NCBI GenBank assembly: GCA_023228425.1
Contig: JALOBE010000001.1
Span: 62,001 to 126,000 of the forward strand
Direction of reading: 5' to 3'
DNA: 64,000 bases
Source: Syntrophales bacterium
GTDB taxonomy: Bacteria; Desulfobacterota; Syntrophia; Syntrophales; UBA2210
Shown here: in pieces, positions 1 through 8,347 of the stretch
How the letters are laid out: each line of letters starts with the position of its first letter
Position numbering within the stretch: the first letter of the stretch is position 1
The notes under the pieces: model-generated
What the model was told of the DNA's origin: nothing
The model's input: the letters and a program-made list of their open reading frames with translations, nothing else
Database searches by the model: none
Translations under genes and position numbers: made by a program

Positions 1-1
1 G

Positions 2-916
2 GCGGCATTCTGCGGCGTTGTGGGTCTCAAGCCCACCTACGGCCGGGTGTCCCGCTTCGGACTTGTAGCCTTCGCCTCCTCCCTGGACCAGATCGGCCCC
101 CTGACCAGGGATGTTGAAGACAGCGCCCTCATGCTGAACGTCATCGCCGGATACGACCGGAAGGATTCCACGTCGGTTCACCTGCCCGTTCCCGACTACC
201 GGGAATTCCTGGGGCGGGGCATCGAGGGGTGGACCATCGGAATTCCTCGAGAATACTTTATTGATGGCATGGACCCGGAGATATTTGACGCCATGGGACA
301 GGCCAAGGCGACCATGGAGAGCCTGGGAGCCGATTGCCGTGAAATATCCCTGCCCCATACCCGGTACGGAGTGGCCGCCTATTGCGTGGTGGCCCCCGCC
401 GAGGCAAGCTCGAACCTTGCCCGCTATGACGGTGTGCGCTACGGTTTCCGCTCCACCGACGGGGATGATCTCCCGGGTATGTACCGGAACACCAGGACGG
501 CAGCCTTCGGTGCCGAGGTCAAACGGAGGATCATGATCGGAACGTATGCCCTTTCCTCGGGATATTACGACGCGTACTACAAAAAAGCCTCCCAGGTCCG
601 GGCTCTCGTGAAGAATGATTTCGACGAGGCATTTAAGACCTGCGACATTATATTGGCACCCACCACGCCCACGGCGGCTTTCAGGCTGGGCGAAAAAATT
701 GAAGACCCCCTCCAGATGTACTTGTCGGACGTCTTCACCCTTCCCGCGAATCTTGCGGGCATTCCGGCCATATCGGTCCCCTGCGGCTTCACCGGAAAGG
801 GACTTCCGCTGGGCATCCAGTTTCTTGCCGGCTCCTTCCAGGAAGGAAAACTGCTGCAGGCGGCATCGGCCTTTGAAAGATCGATGACCTTCGAGAAAAG
901 GAGACCTCCGCTGTAA
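2..916 (+). CDS. gatA: Asp-tRNA(Asn)/Glu-tRNA(Gln) amidotransferase subunit A, C-terminal part
   Basis: The gene enters from the left edge of the window, so its N-terminus and most of the amidase catalytic region lie outside. The first visible residues (AAFCGVVGLKPTYGRVSR) and the following FASSLDQIGPLTRD are hallmark GatA sequence just after the Ser-cis-Ser-Lys amidase core. GatA is the glutaminase of the GatCAB complex, which amidates Glu-tRNA(Gln) or Asp-tRNA(Asn). The stop codon overlaps the gatB start by one base (TAATG), so the two subunits are translationally coupled. An internal GTG at 20 is not the start, because the family sequence continues upstream of it. No gatC is visible here; it may lie upstream of the window. 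Confidence 0.97.
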   Translation, partial: AAFCGVVGLKPTYGRVSRFGLVAFASSLDQIGPLTRDVEDSALMLNVIAGYDRKDSTSVHLPVPDYREFLGRGIEGWTIGIPREYFIDGMDPEIFDAMGQAKATMESLGADCREISLPHTRYGVAAYCVVAPAEASSNLARYDGVRYGFRSTDGDDLPGMYRNTRTAAFGAEVKRRIMIGTYALSSGYYDAYYKKASQVRALVKNDFDEAFKTCDIILAPTTPTAAFRLGEKIEDPLQMYLSDVFTLPANLAGIPAISVPCGFTGKGLPLGIQFLAGSFQEGKLLQAASAFERSMTFEKRRPPL

Positions 917-2349
917 TGGAATACGAACCCGTAATCGGGCTCGAAGTTCACGCCCAACTGCTGACAAAAACAAAGATATTCTGCGGCTGCTCCACACAGT
1001 TCGGTGCCCCCCCCAACAGCAACACCTGTCCCGTCTGCCTGGGCATGCCCGGGGTGTTGCCGGTGCTGAACCGAAGAGTGGTCGAATACGCCCTCAAAAT
1101 GGCCCTGGCAACCAATTGCACCATCAACTTTTCCAGTAAATGGGCCAGGAAAAACTATTTCTACCCGGACCTGCCCAAAGGATACCAGATTTCCCAGTAC
1201 GCCGACCCCCTGGCCGCAGGAGGATACGTGGACGTTGAAACCGACGGCGTGACAAAGCGGATCGGAATCACCCGCATTCACATGGAAGAGGACGCGGGAA
1301 AGCTCATTCATGACGAGACTGCCCCCGTCAGTTACGTGGATCTGAACCGGGCCGGCATGCCACTCATCGAAATCGTGAGTGAACCGGATATACGGAGCCC
1401 CGAGGAAGGAGCCGGGTACCTGAGACGGCTCCACGAAACCCTCGTGTACCTTGAAATCTGCGACGGAAACATGGAAGAGGGGAGCTTCCGTTGCGATGCA
1501 AACGTTTCCCTGCGCCCGAAAGGCAGGGAGGAGCTCGGAACACGGACGGAACTGAAAAACATGAATTCCTTTCGGAACGTGCAGCGTGCCCTCGAGTATG
1601 AAATAAAGCGCCAGCAGTACATTCTGGAAAGCGGGGGGCAGGTGGTTCAGGATACACGTCTCTGGGACGAAGCCAAGGGGATGACTTTCGCCATGCGGAG
1701 CAAGGAAGAAGCCCATGATTACCGGTACTTTCCCGACCCGGATCTCCTGCCCGTGAGGGTTTCACGAGAATGGGCCGAGGCCGTCGCCCGCAGCCTGCCC
1801 GAACTGCCCATGGAAAAAAGGAAACGCTTTACCGGTTATTACGAGCTTCCCCCCTATGACGCGGGAGTCCTCACGGCGGACCGGGCAGTTGCCGACTACT
1901 TTGAAATCGTTGCCGGCCGGTGCGGAAAACCCAAGGCGGCCAGCAACTGGGTCATGGGCAGCATCCTGGCCTTCCTGAACGAATACAAGGTTCATATCCA
2001 TGAATGCCCCGTGACGCCACAATCCCTGGGAGATCTTATTCTGCTCATCGACGATGGAGCTATCAGCGGCAAGATGGCGAAAGAGGTTTTCGAGGATATG
2101 TGGGCCACCGGCAAGGAACCAGAGACGATCATCGAGGAGAAGGGGCTCGTCCAGATCACCGACACCGAAGCCATCGAGGCAGCCGTTGACGCTGTACTGG
2201 AGGCCCACCCCGCCCAGGTTGAGCAGTACCGGAAAGGAAAAGAAAAGGTTTTCGGCTTTTTCGTTGGACAGACCATGAAGGCCACCCGGGGAACCGCGAA
2301 TCCCGACCTGGTAAACCGGATTTTGAAGGAAAAACTTTCCCGCCCATGA
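916..2349 (+). CDS. gatB: Asp-tRNA(Asn)/Glu-tRNA(Gln) amidotransferase subunit B
   Basis: This 477-residue protein is full length for GatB. It recognises the misacylated tRNA, activates the acyl group with ATP and receives ammonia from GatA. Visible features are the N-terminal GLEVHAQL, four zinc-site cysteines (C23, C25, C38, C41, in CGCS and CPVC), the RGGMPLIEI-type stretch (here RAGMPLIEIVSEPD), and a C-terminal YqeY-like helical tail ending in the family motif GQTMKATRGTANPDLVN. It starts inside the gatA stop codon and ends in an ATGA overlap with mtnA, so gatA, gatB and mtnA form one operon. Confidence 0.98.
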   Translation: MEYEPVIGLEVHAQLLTKTKIFCGCSTQFGAPPNSNTCPVCLGMPGVLPVLNRRVVEYALKMALATNCTINFSSKWARKNYFYPDLPKGYQISQYADPLAAGGYVDVETDGVTKRIGITRIHMEEDAGKLIHDETAPVSYVDLNRAGMPLIEIVSEPDIRSPEEGAGYLRRLHETLVYLEICDGNMEEGSFRCDANVSLRPKGREELGTRTELKNMNSFRNVQRALEYEIKRQQYILESGGQVVQDTRLWDEAKGMTFAMRSKEEAHDYRYFPDPDLLPVRVSREWAEAVARSLPELPMEKRKRFTGYYELPPYDAGVLTADRAVADYFEIVAGRCGKPKAASNWVMGSILAFLNEYKVHIHECPVTPQSLGDLILLIDDGAISGKMAKEVFEDMWATGKEPETIIEEKGLVQITDTEAIEAAVDAVLEAHPAQVEQYRKGKEKVFGFFVGQTMKATRGTANPDLVNRILKEKLSRP

Positions 2350-3383
2350 TTCGAACCATAGCGTGGCAGGACGACATGGTGGTCCTGGTTGACCAGAAGG
2401 CCCTTCCAGCGCAGGAGGCCTATGTCCTCTGCCGGGACTATACCGATGTTGCCGCCGCCATCAAGGATATGACCGTTCGGGGAGCGCCGGCCATAGGTAT
2501 CGCCGCGGCCATGGGAATCGCTCTCGGGTTCGGCAGGCGCCGCAGGGAGGCACGGGAAGACCAGCGGGAGTCCCTGCATCGGATATGTGACGACTTCGGA
2601 GCGACGAGACCCACGGCGGCCAATCTTTTCCGGGCCATCCATCGTATGAAGGAATGCTTCGAGGCGTCAGACGATGCCGATTTCACGATTGTGGCCGGGC
2701 GTCTCAAGGAAGAGGCGCTGCGGATGCTCGATGAGGACATCGAATCGAATCAATGGATCGGACGATTCGGAAGGGATCTGGTCCCGCCGGGAAGCACGGT
2801 ACTGACGCATTGCAATGCCGGAGCCCTGGCGACGGGAGGTTATGGTACCGCACTGGGTGTTATCAGGGCGGCCCATGAAAAGGGGGCCATACGCCGTGTT
2901 TTCGCCGGTGAAACGAGGCCCCTGCTCCAGGGAGCCCGGCTGACTGCCTGGGAACTGGCCCGCGAAGGCATCCCCGTGACGGTTATAACGGATTCCATGG
3001 CGGGGCATTTCATGGCCCGGAAAGAAATCGACCTGGTCATCGTGGGGGCCGACCGCATAGCGGCTAACGGTGATACGGCGAACAAGATCGGAACCTACAC
3101 GCTGGCTCTCCTGGCACGGGAGCATGACATCCCTTTTTACGTCGCGGCGCCGAGAACAACGATAGATGCGGAAACAGCGACGGGCGATGATATTCCTATC
3201 GAGGAGCGCTATCCGGAAGAAGTGTTGACCATGGCCGGAACACCCACGGCACCGGCCGGAACCCAGGCCCTCAACCCGGCTTTCGACGTCACGCCCAACA
3301 GGTTGATCACAGCGATCATCACCGATGCCGGCATCATACGGCAGCCCTTTGAAGCGGGTATTATAGAAATTTTCAAAAGCTGA
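2346..3383 (+). CDS. mtnA: S-methyl-5-thioribose-1-phosphate isomerase
   Basis: This 345-residue enzyme converts 5-methylthioribose-1-phosphate to the ribulose isomer in methionine salvage. The family signatures are all visible: RGAPAIGIAAA near residue 45, THCNAGALATGGYGTALG with the catalytic Cys at 156, ETRPLLQGARLTAWEL near 189, and VGADRIAANGDTANKIGT with the catalytic Asp at 236. These residues separate it from the related eIF2B regulatory subunits. Its ATG lies in the gatB stop (4-base overlap). No other methionine salvage gene is in the window, so the link to gatAB is positional only. Confidence 0.95.
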   Translation: MIRTIAWQDDMVVLVDQKALPAQEAYVLCRDYTDVAAAIKDMTVRGAPAIGIAAAMGIALGFGRRRREAREDQRESLHRICDDFGATRPTAANLFRAIHRMKECFEASDDADFTIVAGRLKEEALRMLDEDIESNQWIGRFGRDLVPPGSTVLTHCNAGALATGGYGTALGVIRAAHEKGAIRRVFAGETRPLLQGARLTAWELAREGIPVTVITDSMAGHFMARKEIDLVIVGADRIAANGDTANKIGTYTLALLAREHDIPFYVAAPRTTIDAETATGDDIPIEERYPEEVLTMAGTPTAPAGTQALNPAFDVTPNRLITAIITDAGIIRQPFEAGIIEIFKS

Positions 3384-3464
3384 CGAGTTCCCTGCCGGAA
3401 CGGCGGATGCGGGCAGACACCGTTATCGTCCGGCGACGACGGCTCGCAGATCTTCGCCCGATAC

Positions 3465-3633
3465 TGACGGTCCCGTAAAACGGTCGAAAAACGTCCGATA
3501 GAAGACGGCTTTGCAAAAAGCTCCCTGAGGCGCGGCGCGCACATCCTGAGGAATGAGGCGTACTGCGAGGTACGCCGCAGTGACGGGGAAGGGAGCGCAA
3601 TCAGGCCTCCGGCACCAGTGTACGGAGCCGTCA
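3465..3633 (+). repeat. Family 1 MITE-like repeat, copy A
   Basis: This element fills most of the gap 3384-3696. It begins TGACGGTCCCGTA and ends TACGGAGCCGTCA, which are imperfect terminal inverted repeats. Between them are the family blocks TCGAAAAACGTCCGATAG, GCAAAAAGCTCCCTGAGG, CACATCCTGAGGAATGAGGC and the palindrome GCGTACTGCGAGGTACGC. It carries no gene; the short ORFs here are by-products of the repeat. Other copies lie at 6254, 13676, 18551, 25894, 42010, 51153 and 55526. Confidence 0.8.
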
Positions 3634-3696
3634 ATCCTGCGCGGCAGGACCATCCCGTGGGGTTCGTGACCAGAGAAAAGCACAGGAGAGTATCAC

Positions 3697-4329
3697 ATGA
3701 ACCGGCTGTACCTTTTCGATTTCGACGGTGTCATCGCCGATTCCCGTTCAGTCTACGAGCATTTCGTCATTGCTTGCCTCGAAAAGATGGACGAGCCCCT
3801 GCGCATAACGGCCGATGACTTCCTTGAATTTTTCGACGACAACTTCTTCGAGTCGATACAGAAGCGTGGGATTCCCCTGGACCGGTTCCTGGAAATGGGG
3901 GCGACCCTGAATCCCGTCGACTATTCACAAATAGCTGTTTTTCATGACATACTGCCCGTTCTCGAAGAGCTTTCACACAGAAACCGTCTCGCCGTCATTT
4001 CATCCAGTCTGTCAGACCCCATTGAAGCGGTCCTGAACCGGACTCAAGCGTACCACCTTTTCAGTGCCGTTCTCGGTGCCGACTACTCGACCAGTAAAAC
4101 GGAAAAAATTCTTCACATCATGGAACAATGGAAGAAAGGACCCCGGGAGACCTTCTACATCGGCGACACAACAGGCGATATACGGGAAGCGAAACGGGCC
4201 GGCGTCCAATCCGTGGCCGTCACCTGGGGGTGGCATCCGGAAGAACGTCTTCGGACCGCCGATCCCGATCACATCGTCAGGACCCCCCGTGATCTGCTCA
4301 CTCTCAACGACGGGGCCGGCCGACCCTGA
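3697..4329 (+). CDS. HAD-superfamily phosphatase, phosphoglycolate phosphatase-like
   Basis: This is a 210-residue HAD hydrolase. Motif I is FDFDGVIADS with nucleophile D8 and general acid D10. Motif II is the Ser run in VISSSLSD near residue 100. The motif III lysine lies in STSKTEK near 134. Motif IV is YIGDTTGDIREAKRAG near 154, with D157 and D161. A helical cap between motifs I and II places it with the Gph/beta-phosphoglucomutase type. The substrate cannot be read from sequence. A reasonable ribosome site (caggag) precedes the ATG. It stands alone between two repeat-filled gaps. Confidence 0.85.
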   Translation: MNRLYLFDFDGVIADSRSVYEHFVIACLEKMDEPLRITADDFLEFFDDNFFESIQKRGIPLDRFLEMGATLNPVDYSQIAVFHDILPVLEELSHRNRLAVISSSLSDPIEAVLNRTQAYHLFSAVLGADYSTSKTEKILHIMEQWKKGPRETFYIGDTTGDIREAKRAGVQSVAVTWGWHPEERLRTADPDHIVRTPRDLLTLNDGAGRP

Positions 4330-4484
4330 AACAACGGCTGGGGGCCACGAACGACCCAACGATCATGCATCCTGCCACAGCGAGTCTTATTCCAAGACCT
4401 TTATCACCTGTCGGTTGTGTCAATGCGGCGGCATGGAGAAATTGCACGAGATACCACCGGTGAAGAAAGATTTCTCGTCGCTTC

Positions 4485-4611
4485 GCTCCTCGACATGACG
4501 GTATTTACAATGCGCCTCGACATGACGGAACTTTACAATGCGCTTCGAACCGACGGAACTTGATAATGCTCCTCGAACTGACGGTGTTTACAATGCTCCT
4601 CGAAACAAGGA
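4485..4611. repeat. Imperfect 27-28 bp tandem repeat, about 4.5 units
   Basis: Four units start at 4485, 4512, 4540 and 4568, each of the form GCKCCTCGAMMTGACGG followed by a TTTACAAT-like end, and a partial fifth starts at 4595. The unit resembles the dispersed family 2 repeat (CTCGTCGCTTCGCTCCTCGA), one copy of which sits immediately upstream at about 4470. The rest of the gene-free gap 4330-4651 shows nothing I recognise. There are no unique spacers between the units, so this is not a CRISPR array. Confidence 0.8.
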
Positions 4612-4651
4612 AATTCATCAGTTCCACAGGAAACCGTCAAGACCGGAACTC

Positions 4652-5149
4652 TCACTCCACTCTCTGGAAGACGGATCCCCTGGCGCCACAGACGGGACAG
4701 GTGCCGGGAGGCTCTTCCTCGGCGGTGAAGCCGCACACGGGACAGATATAGTAGGGGTACTCCCTTCCCCCGGCATCGAGGTTTTCCAGCATGTTCCGGT
4801 AGAGGTTCGCGTGCAGTTCTTCAACTTCCATGGCAAAGGCAAAACTGCGTTCGGCCGCGGCGTTTCCTTCTTCCCCGGCGACGGTAACCATATCAGGATA
4901 CATGCTCTTGAACTCGTGAATTTCACCCTCTATCGCCTCTTTCAGGTTTTCCTGCGTGGTCCCGATCCCCCTCATGACCCGCAGGTGGGCATGGGCGTGT
5001 ACCGTCTCAGCCGCGGCGACCGCCCTGAAAAGGCGCGCAGCCTGGCGATAGCCGTCCTTGTCCGCCTTTTCGGCAAAGGCGAGGTATTTCCTGTTCGCCT
5101 GGGACTCACCGGCAAAAGCTTCTTTCAGGTTTTTTTCCGTTTTCGACAT
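4652..5149 (-). CDS. Rubrerythrin
   Basis: This 165-residue protein is a typical rubrerythrin, a cytoplasmic non-haem iron peroxidase that reduces hydrogen peroxide in anaerobes. The N-terminal four-helix part carries the di-iron ligands in AGESQANRKY, AAAETVHAHAH, EGEIHEFKSMYP and EVEELHANLY. The C-terminal rubredoxin-like domain has CPVCG and CPVCGA. I chose the second ATG (MSKTEKN), which fits the usual family N-terminus and has AAGGAGGG-like sequence 9 bases upstream; the first ATG at 5158 is too close to it. A small inverted repeat (ACGCA-GTA-TGCGT, 5171-5183) lies upstream and could be an operator. Confidence 0.95.
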   Translation of the reverse strand: MSKTEKNLKEAFAGESQANRKYLAFAEKADKDGYRQAARLFRAVAAAETVHAHAHLRVMRGIGTTQENLKEAIEGEIHEFKSMYPDMVTVAGEEGNAAAERSFAFAMEVEELHANLYRNMLENLDAGGREYPYYICPVCGFTAEEEPPGTCPVCGARGSVFQRVE

Positions 5150-5327
5150 AACCTCCATCCCTCCTTTTATACGCAGTATGCGTCAGGCCCCTCCTTCGGG
5201 CAACGCCTGGAAATCGAAAAGAAGATGAACAGGTGATGGTGATTCCTGAAGTCGTCACGGGTCTCTCTCTGGAGAAAGACCCGCGACATCTGAAAAAGAC
5301 ACGAAGTTTCCCGCGCTGTCACCGGTA

Positions 5328-5767
5328 TTACCTGTCTCCGGAAAGCTTCTGAAGCTCCCGCACAATGATCTCCAGGGGAGGCCTCTTGTTAATGTCATGA
5401 ACATCGATGTAGGCGGATAACACCATCCCCACCGTGGGGCCGGAAACCCGAAAGAACGGGGAGCCAGAGACCCCCTTCTGTTTCGTCCACGCCCGGAGCG
5501 AGGGAACACTGTCAACGCCGACACCCGGCAGGACGGCATTATGGCACGAGAACAGTTTCTTCAGGACGTTGTATAGCCCGGCCGCTGGTCGGAACAAACC
5601 GGTGTCCATGCGGTCGGCACGAAGGAAATTACCACGTTCCGCCCCGTGAACTCCTTCAGGGATGTCGTTGCTCCCCACAGATTCGGAAGCTCGGAATCAG
5701 GGGCCTTCTCACCAACGGCGATTTTCAGGACACTGCCGACAGGTGTGAGCTTCTTCGTTTCGTACAC
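5328..5767 (-). pseudogene. Broken peroxiredoxin (AhpC/TSA family)
   Basis: The N-terminal part reads normally (VGEKAPDSELPNLWGATTSL, then FVPTAWTPVCSDQRPGY with the peroxidatic Cys), but stops at 5738-frame continuity is lost just after PGY near 5575. The frame that follows continues NVLKKLFSCHNAVLPGVGVDSVPSLRAWTK. Near 5470 the homologous text moves to another frame (LWLPVLSGFRPHGG), and roughly 70 bases are missing before the C-terminal end YIDVHDINKRPPLEIIVREL, which returns to the earlier frame. At least two frameshifts plus a deletion argue against single sequencing errors. The start is uncertain (GTG at 5767). Confidence 0.8.
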
Positions 5768-5796
5768 GGTACCCGAAAAAGCAAAGGACTGTCCGC

Positions 5797-6207
5797 CTAC
5801 CCCTGTTCCCTTATGCCGGGCCTCAAAACCCCATCGGCAACCAGCGGGAGAACCTTGTCGACCCTGAAGAACACAACATACTTCGATTCGTTATTGTATT
5901 TTATGGTGAAAATGGGATACCGCTTTTTTCTGATGGTCTCGATCAGCTCGCTGCCTTCTTCCTCTTTGATTTTCGTCAGATAGAGTCGTTTGCCGTCATA
6001 ACCGTCTTGTTCCCTGAAAAAATAGCACGCCTTGGGGTTTGACGTCAGATTCTGATGGGTCAGGTGGCCGGACATGATGAAGGCCACAGTGTTTTCATCC
6101 ATCATCACCGGTTTTGAAAGCGCGGCGGCATTGACGTTTCCTTCCGCATCGGCCGTCGCCATGACGCCGACTCCCTTTACCTTGTCGAAATATGCTCCTA
6201 AATTCAT
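5797..6207 (-). CDS. Pyridoxamine 5'-phosphate oxidase-like FMN-binding protein
   Basis: This 136-residue protein has the split-barrel fold pattern of small PNPOx-like flavoproteins: the start MNLGAYFDKVKGVGVMATADAEGNVNAA, then FIMSGHLTHQNLTSNPKACYFF, a typical flavin-site region. It is much too short and lacks the residues for true PNPOx activity. Such proteins usually bind FMN or F420, but the substrate is unknown. A strong GAGGAGGG site lies 10 bases before the ATG. It sits upstream of the broken peroxiredoxin and within the oxygen-defence group, which suggests a redox role by context only. Confidence 0.8.
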   Translation of the reverse strand: MNLGAYFDKVKGVGVMATADAEGNVNAAALSKPVMMDENTVAFIMSGHLTHQNLTSNPKACYFFREQDGYDGKRLYLTKIKEEEGSELIETIRKKRYPIFTIKYNNESKYVVFFRVDKVLPLVADGVLRPGIREQG

Positions 6208-6253
6208 GAATGACGTACCCTCCTCTGATAGACATTGAACATGTCAAACATAA

Positions 6254-6450
6254 TGACGGCTTCGTAACATGGTACCGGAGGCATGCCTCCGGCGCTCCGG
6301 CCGGATGCTTGATCGCGCTCCCTCCTTCGTCACCGCGGCGTACCTCGCGGTATGCCTCATTCCTCAGGATATGCGCGCCGTGCCTGACGTAAGAAACTTT
6401 TTACAAAGCCGTCCCCATCGGACGTTGTCCAGCTTTGTACGAGATCGTCA
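6254..6450 (-). repeat. Family 1 MITE-like repeat, copy B (reverse orientation)
   Basis: In reverse orientation this copy starts TGACGGCTTCGTA and ends in GTACGAGATCGTCA, again giving inverted ends. It contains the family blocks seen as CGGATGCTTGATCGCGCT, CACCGCGGCGTACC and CTCATTCCTCAGGATATG, and the CTTTTTACAAAGCCGTC block near the far end. It fills most of the gap between the FMN-binding protein and the ferritin-like gene. Confidence 0.8.
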
Positions 6451-6484
6451 GCAATGTGTTGCCGCTCATGACGTCCGCACCATT

Positions 6485-6964
6485 TTATGTGTACTTCTTT
6501 TTAAGTTCAGACAGAACCTCGAAATGCCTGCGTTCTTCATCGATGATGTCATCGATGGCCTGGTGGTGCTTCGGGGGCACAAAATTCTTGATCTCGTGAT
6601 AGTAGAGAATGGAATCGAGTTCCCGCTTGATGGCAAAGTTCAATGCCGAGGGCGTATCCTGTACGCCCTCAAGTTCACGGTCCATAACTTCCTTCGTAAA
6701 GATGATGTTGTTGTCAACGTAGCTTCTCAGATAGGCACCGTACTCACCGGGATACCCTTCCCGCGGTTCCTGCCGTTCGATACCCGCGAGCATGGTCCTG
6801 AATATTTCTTTATGCTTGTCCTCTTCCTCGGCAAGGCATCTAAAAAGCTGTTTTGCATCTTCAGTAGCAGCTATCTGAACGGCAAACCGGTAAAAGTTGC
6901 TTCCGTTCTCCTCGATTCTCATGGCAATCTCAAAAATATCCCCTGCTTCAAAGCCAGTGGTCAT
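6485..6964 (-). CDS. Ferritin-like domain protein (rubrerythrin-type di-iron carboxylate)
   Basis: This 159-residue protein has a four-helix ferritin-like pattern with Glu and ExxH ligands: AMRIEENGSNFYRFA, LAEEEDKHKEIFRTM, AIKRELDSILYYHEI and DEERRHFEVLSELKKKY. It lacks a rubredoxin domain, so it belongs to the COG1633-type group found in many anaerobes and thought to act in iron or peroxide handling. I chose the ATG at 6964 because AAGGAG lies 8 bases upstream and the family sequence starts there; the longer reading frame to 7039 has no support. It is probably expressed alone, being separated from its neighbours by 70 bases and by a repeat. Confidence 0.88.
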   Translation of the reverse strand: MTTGFEAGDIFEIAMRIEENGSNFYRFAVQIAATEDAKQLFRCLAEEEDKHKEIFRTMLAGIERQEPREGYPGEYGAYLRSYVDNNIIFTKEVMDRELEGVQDTPSALNFAIKRELDSILYYHEIKNFVPPKHHQAIDDIIDEERRHFEVLSELKKKYT

Positions 6965-7035
6965 GGAAGGCTCCTTTTCTGTGAATGTCAAGGCTGACGG
7001 CCTGGTAATGTCATCGGACAAATTATATATCCGAA

Positions 7036-7752
7036 TCACTCTCTGTCAAACTCATCCCTGGAGGCACCGCAGACCGGGCACACCCAGTCATGAGGAAGTT
7101 CCTCAAAGGCCGTTCCGGCCGGTATCCCCCCGTCGGGATCCCCCGCAGCCGGGTCGTATACATAACCGCATATGGAACAGACGTAGCGCGCGGCCGGCGT
7201 GGATATCCCCCCGTCTTTGTTCGTACCCGGATCCGGCGCCGGTCCCGGTTCGCTGATATAGGTAGCGGCATTTTTCGGTGTCTTGCCACCCTTTACGGTG
7301 TGATAGTAATCATACGTCATGGGTTCGCCCTCTCTCAGGACACCGGCATCAACCACCCGGCCGACGAAAAGGGTGTGCGTTCCCACGTCGAGGGTATCCA
7401 CAACCTCTGCCTCAAGGAAGGCAAGGGTGTGGTCCAGCACAATGGGACACCCCGTCGTCCCGGTTCTGCATGAAACAGTGGCGATCTTGTCAACGTCACG
7501 GCCTGTTTTAAAGCCGAAGGTGCCGATCATTGTCATCGGGGCGTCAACGGCAAGAACGGATACGGCAAAAACACCACTTTCCGAAATGTGGGCATGGGTA
7601 AGATTGCCCTTGTAGATGGCGGTGACAATGTGAGGAGGATTCGAGGTAACCTGGAAAACCGTGTTTACTACCTGTCCGTTGCGTTTACCCCCCTTAATCG
7701 ACGTGACGATATAAAGGCCGTAGCTGAGGGCACGAAGGGCTTTCACATTCAT
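7036..7752 (-). CDS. hrb: Flavin reductase-rubredoxin fusion (high-molecular-weight rubredoxin)
   Basis: Residues 1 to about 160 form a flavin reductase-like FMN-binding domain (LRALSYGLYIVTS, VTSNPPHIVTAIYKGNLTHAHI, FLEAEVVDTLDVGTHTLFVGRV). A short Pro/Gly-rich linker leads to a complete rubredoxin at the C-terminus with CSICGY and CPVCGA. This architecture is known as Hrb in acetogens, where it passes electrons from NADH to flavodiiron oxygen or nitric oxide reductases. No flavodiiron partner is in the window. The chosen ATG at 7752 has AAGGGA 8 bases upstream; the frame is open to 7908 but that part does not look like the family. Confidence 0.92.
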   Translation of the reverse strand: MNVKALRALSYGLYIVTSIKGGKRNGQVVNTVFQVTSNPPHIVTAIYKGNLTHAHISESGVFAVSVLAVDAPMTMIGTFGFKTGRDVDKIATVSCRTGTTGCPIVLDHTLAFLEAEVVDTLDVGTHTLFVGRVVDAGVLREGEPMTYDYYHTVKGGKTPKNAATYISEPGPAPDPGTNKDGGISTPAARYVCSICGYVYDPAAGDPDGGIPAGTAFEELPHDWVCPVCGASRDEFDRE

Positions 7753-7991
7753 ACGCATATTCCCTTTTTCGGTGACACCGGTGAAGCCGTCAATGATGAA
7801 CGACCGATTACCCGGAACCCGCTGACACGGTGACTGCGGAAGTATACCAGAAATTCGGACTGAAAGAAATCCTCTTTTAAGAAAGAAAAGGATTATACCC
7901 GGACCCAAAATGATGCTCGCGGACTCCCGAAAACCGCCGTTGCCGTTTTCATCCCGAAGGGGTCATTACAACCCTTCGGAGTTCCCTTGAA

Positions 7992-8044
7992 CCTGTATTA
8001 TACAGGCTTTTTCCCTTGACAGACATAGGCGCCTCTGGTACACA
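7992..8044 (+). promoter_or_regulatory. Probable promoter with upstream palindromic operator
   Basis: A perfect 15-base palindrome, CCTGTATTATACAGG, lies at 7992-8006. Ten bases later is TTGACA (8016-8021), then a 17-base spacer and TACACA (8039-8044) preceded by TG at the extended -10 position. This is a credible sigma-70 promoter pointing into the biotin-carrier operon. The palindrome sits about 50 bases upstream of the likely start of transcription, a place used by both repressors and activators. The regulator is unknown. The remainder of the gap 7753-8347 holds only the weak small ORF at 8070. Confidence 0.5.
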
Positions 8045-8069
8045 TGATCATCTATCGAGGAGAAACGGC

Positions 8070-8294
8070 ATGAAATCCGGGAGTCTATCCTCATCAGGTT
8101 CGGCGATACGCTTTTTTCAGGTCTTGTCCGACTTTTCCGATCTCTGCCGTTCCCCAAAAGTTTTCAATCCCCAAAAGACATATCAACTAAGCCGGGTATT
8201 ACACCACATAAGGATCGGGGTCATGACTTCGGAAGCGATGGGGTTGCGCGTACCGGCGGTATTTCCATCGCCTTTTTCCCTTCAGGCCGTATGA
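8070..8294 (+). CDS. Possible small leader ORF, 74 residues, unrecognised
   Basis: This ORF has an ATG with GAGGAG seven bases upstream, lies just downstream of the probable promoter and ends 53 bases before the carboxyltransferase gene. The predicted protein begins MKSGSLSSSGSAIRFF and has no motif, membrane segment or family I recognise. It could be a real small first gene of the operon, a translated leader, or chance. Codon use and sequence do not let me decide. Confidence 0.22.
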   Translation: MKSGSLSSSGSAIRFFQVLSDFSDLCRSPKVFNPQKTYQLSRVLHHIRIGVMTSEAMGLRVPAVFPSPFSLQAV

Positions 8295-8347
8295 GAGAAC
8301 TGATTCGTGGTAAACTATAAAGGTTATTAAACGAAGGAGGATCACCA

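Noticed and set aside
577..1716. 379-codon minus-strand ORF
   Set aside because: It is antisense to gatA and gatB, both clear family members, and its protein shows no motif.
4485..4611. Possible CRISPR array
   Set aside because: The 27-28 bp units are directly adjacent with no unique spacers, and there is no cas gene in the window.
6269..6997. 242-codon plus-strand ORF beginning in a repeat
   Set aside because: Its first part is the family 1 repeat (SFVTAAYLAVCLIPQDM-type text that recurs at other copies) and the rest is antisense to the ferritin-like gene.
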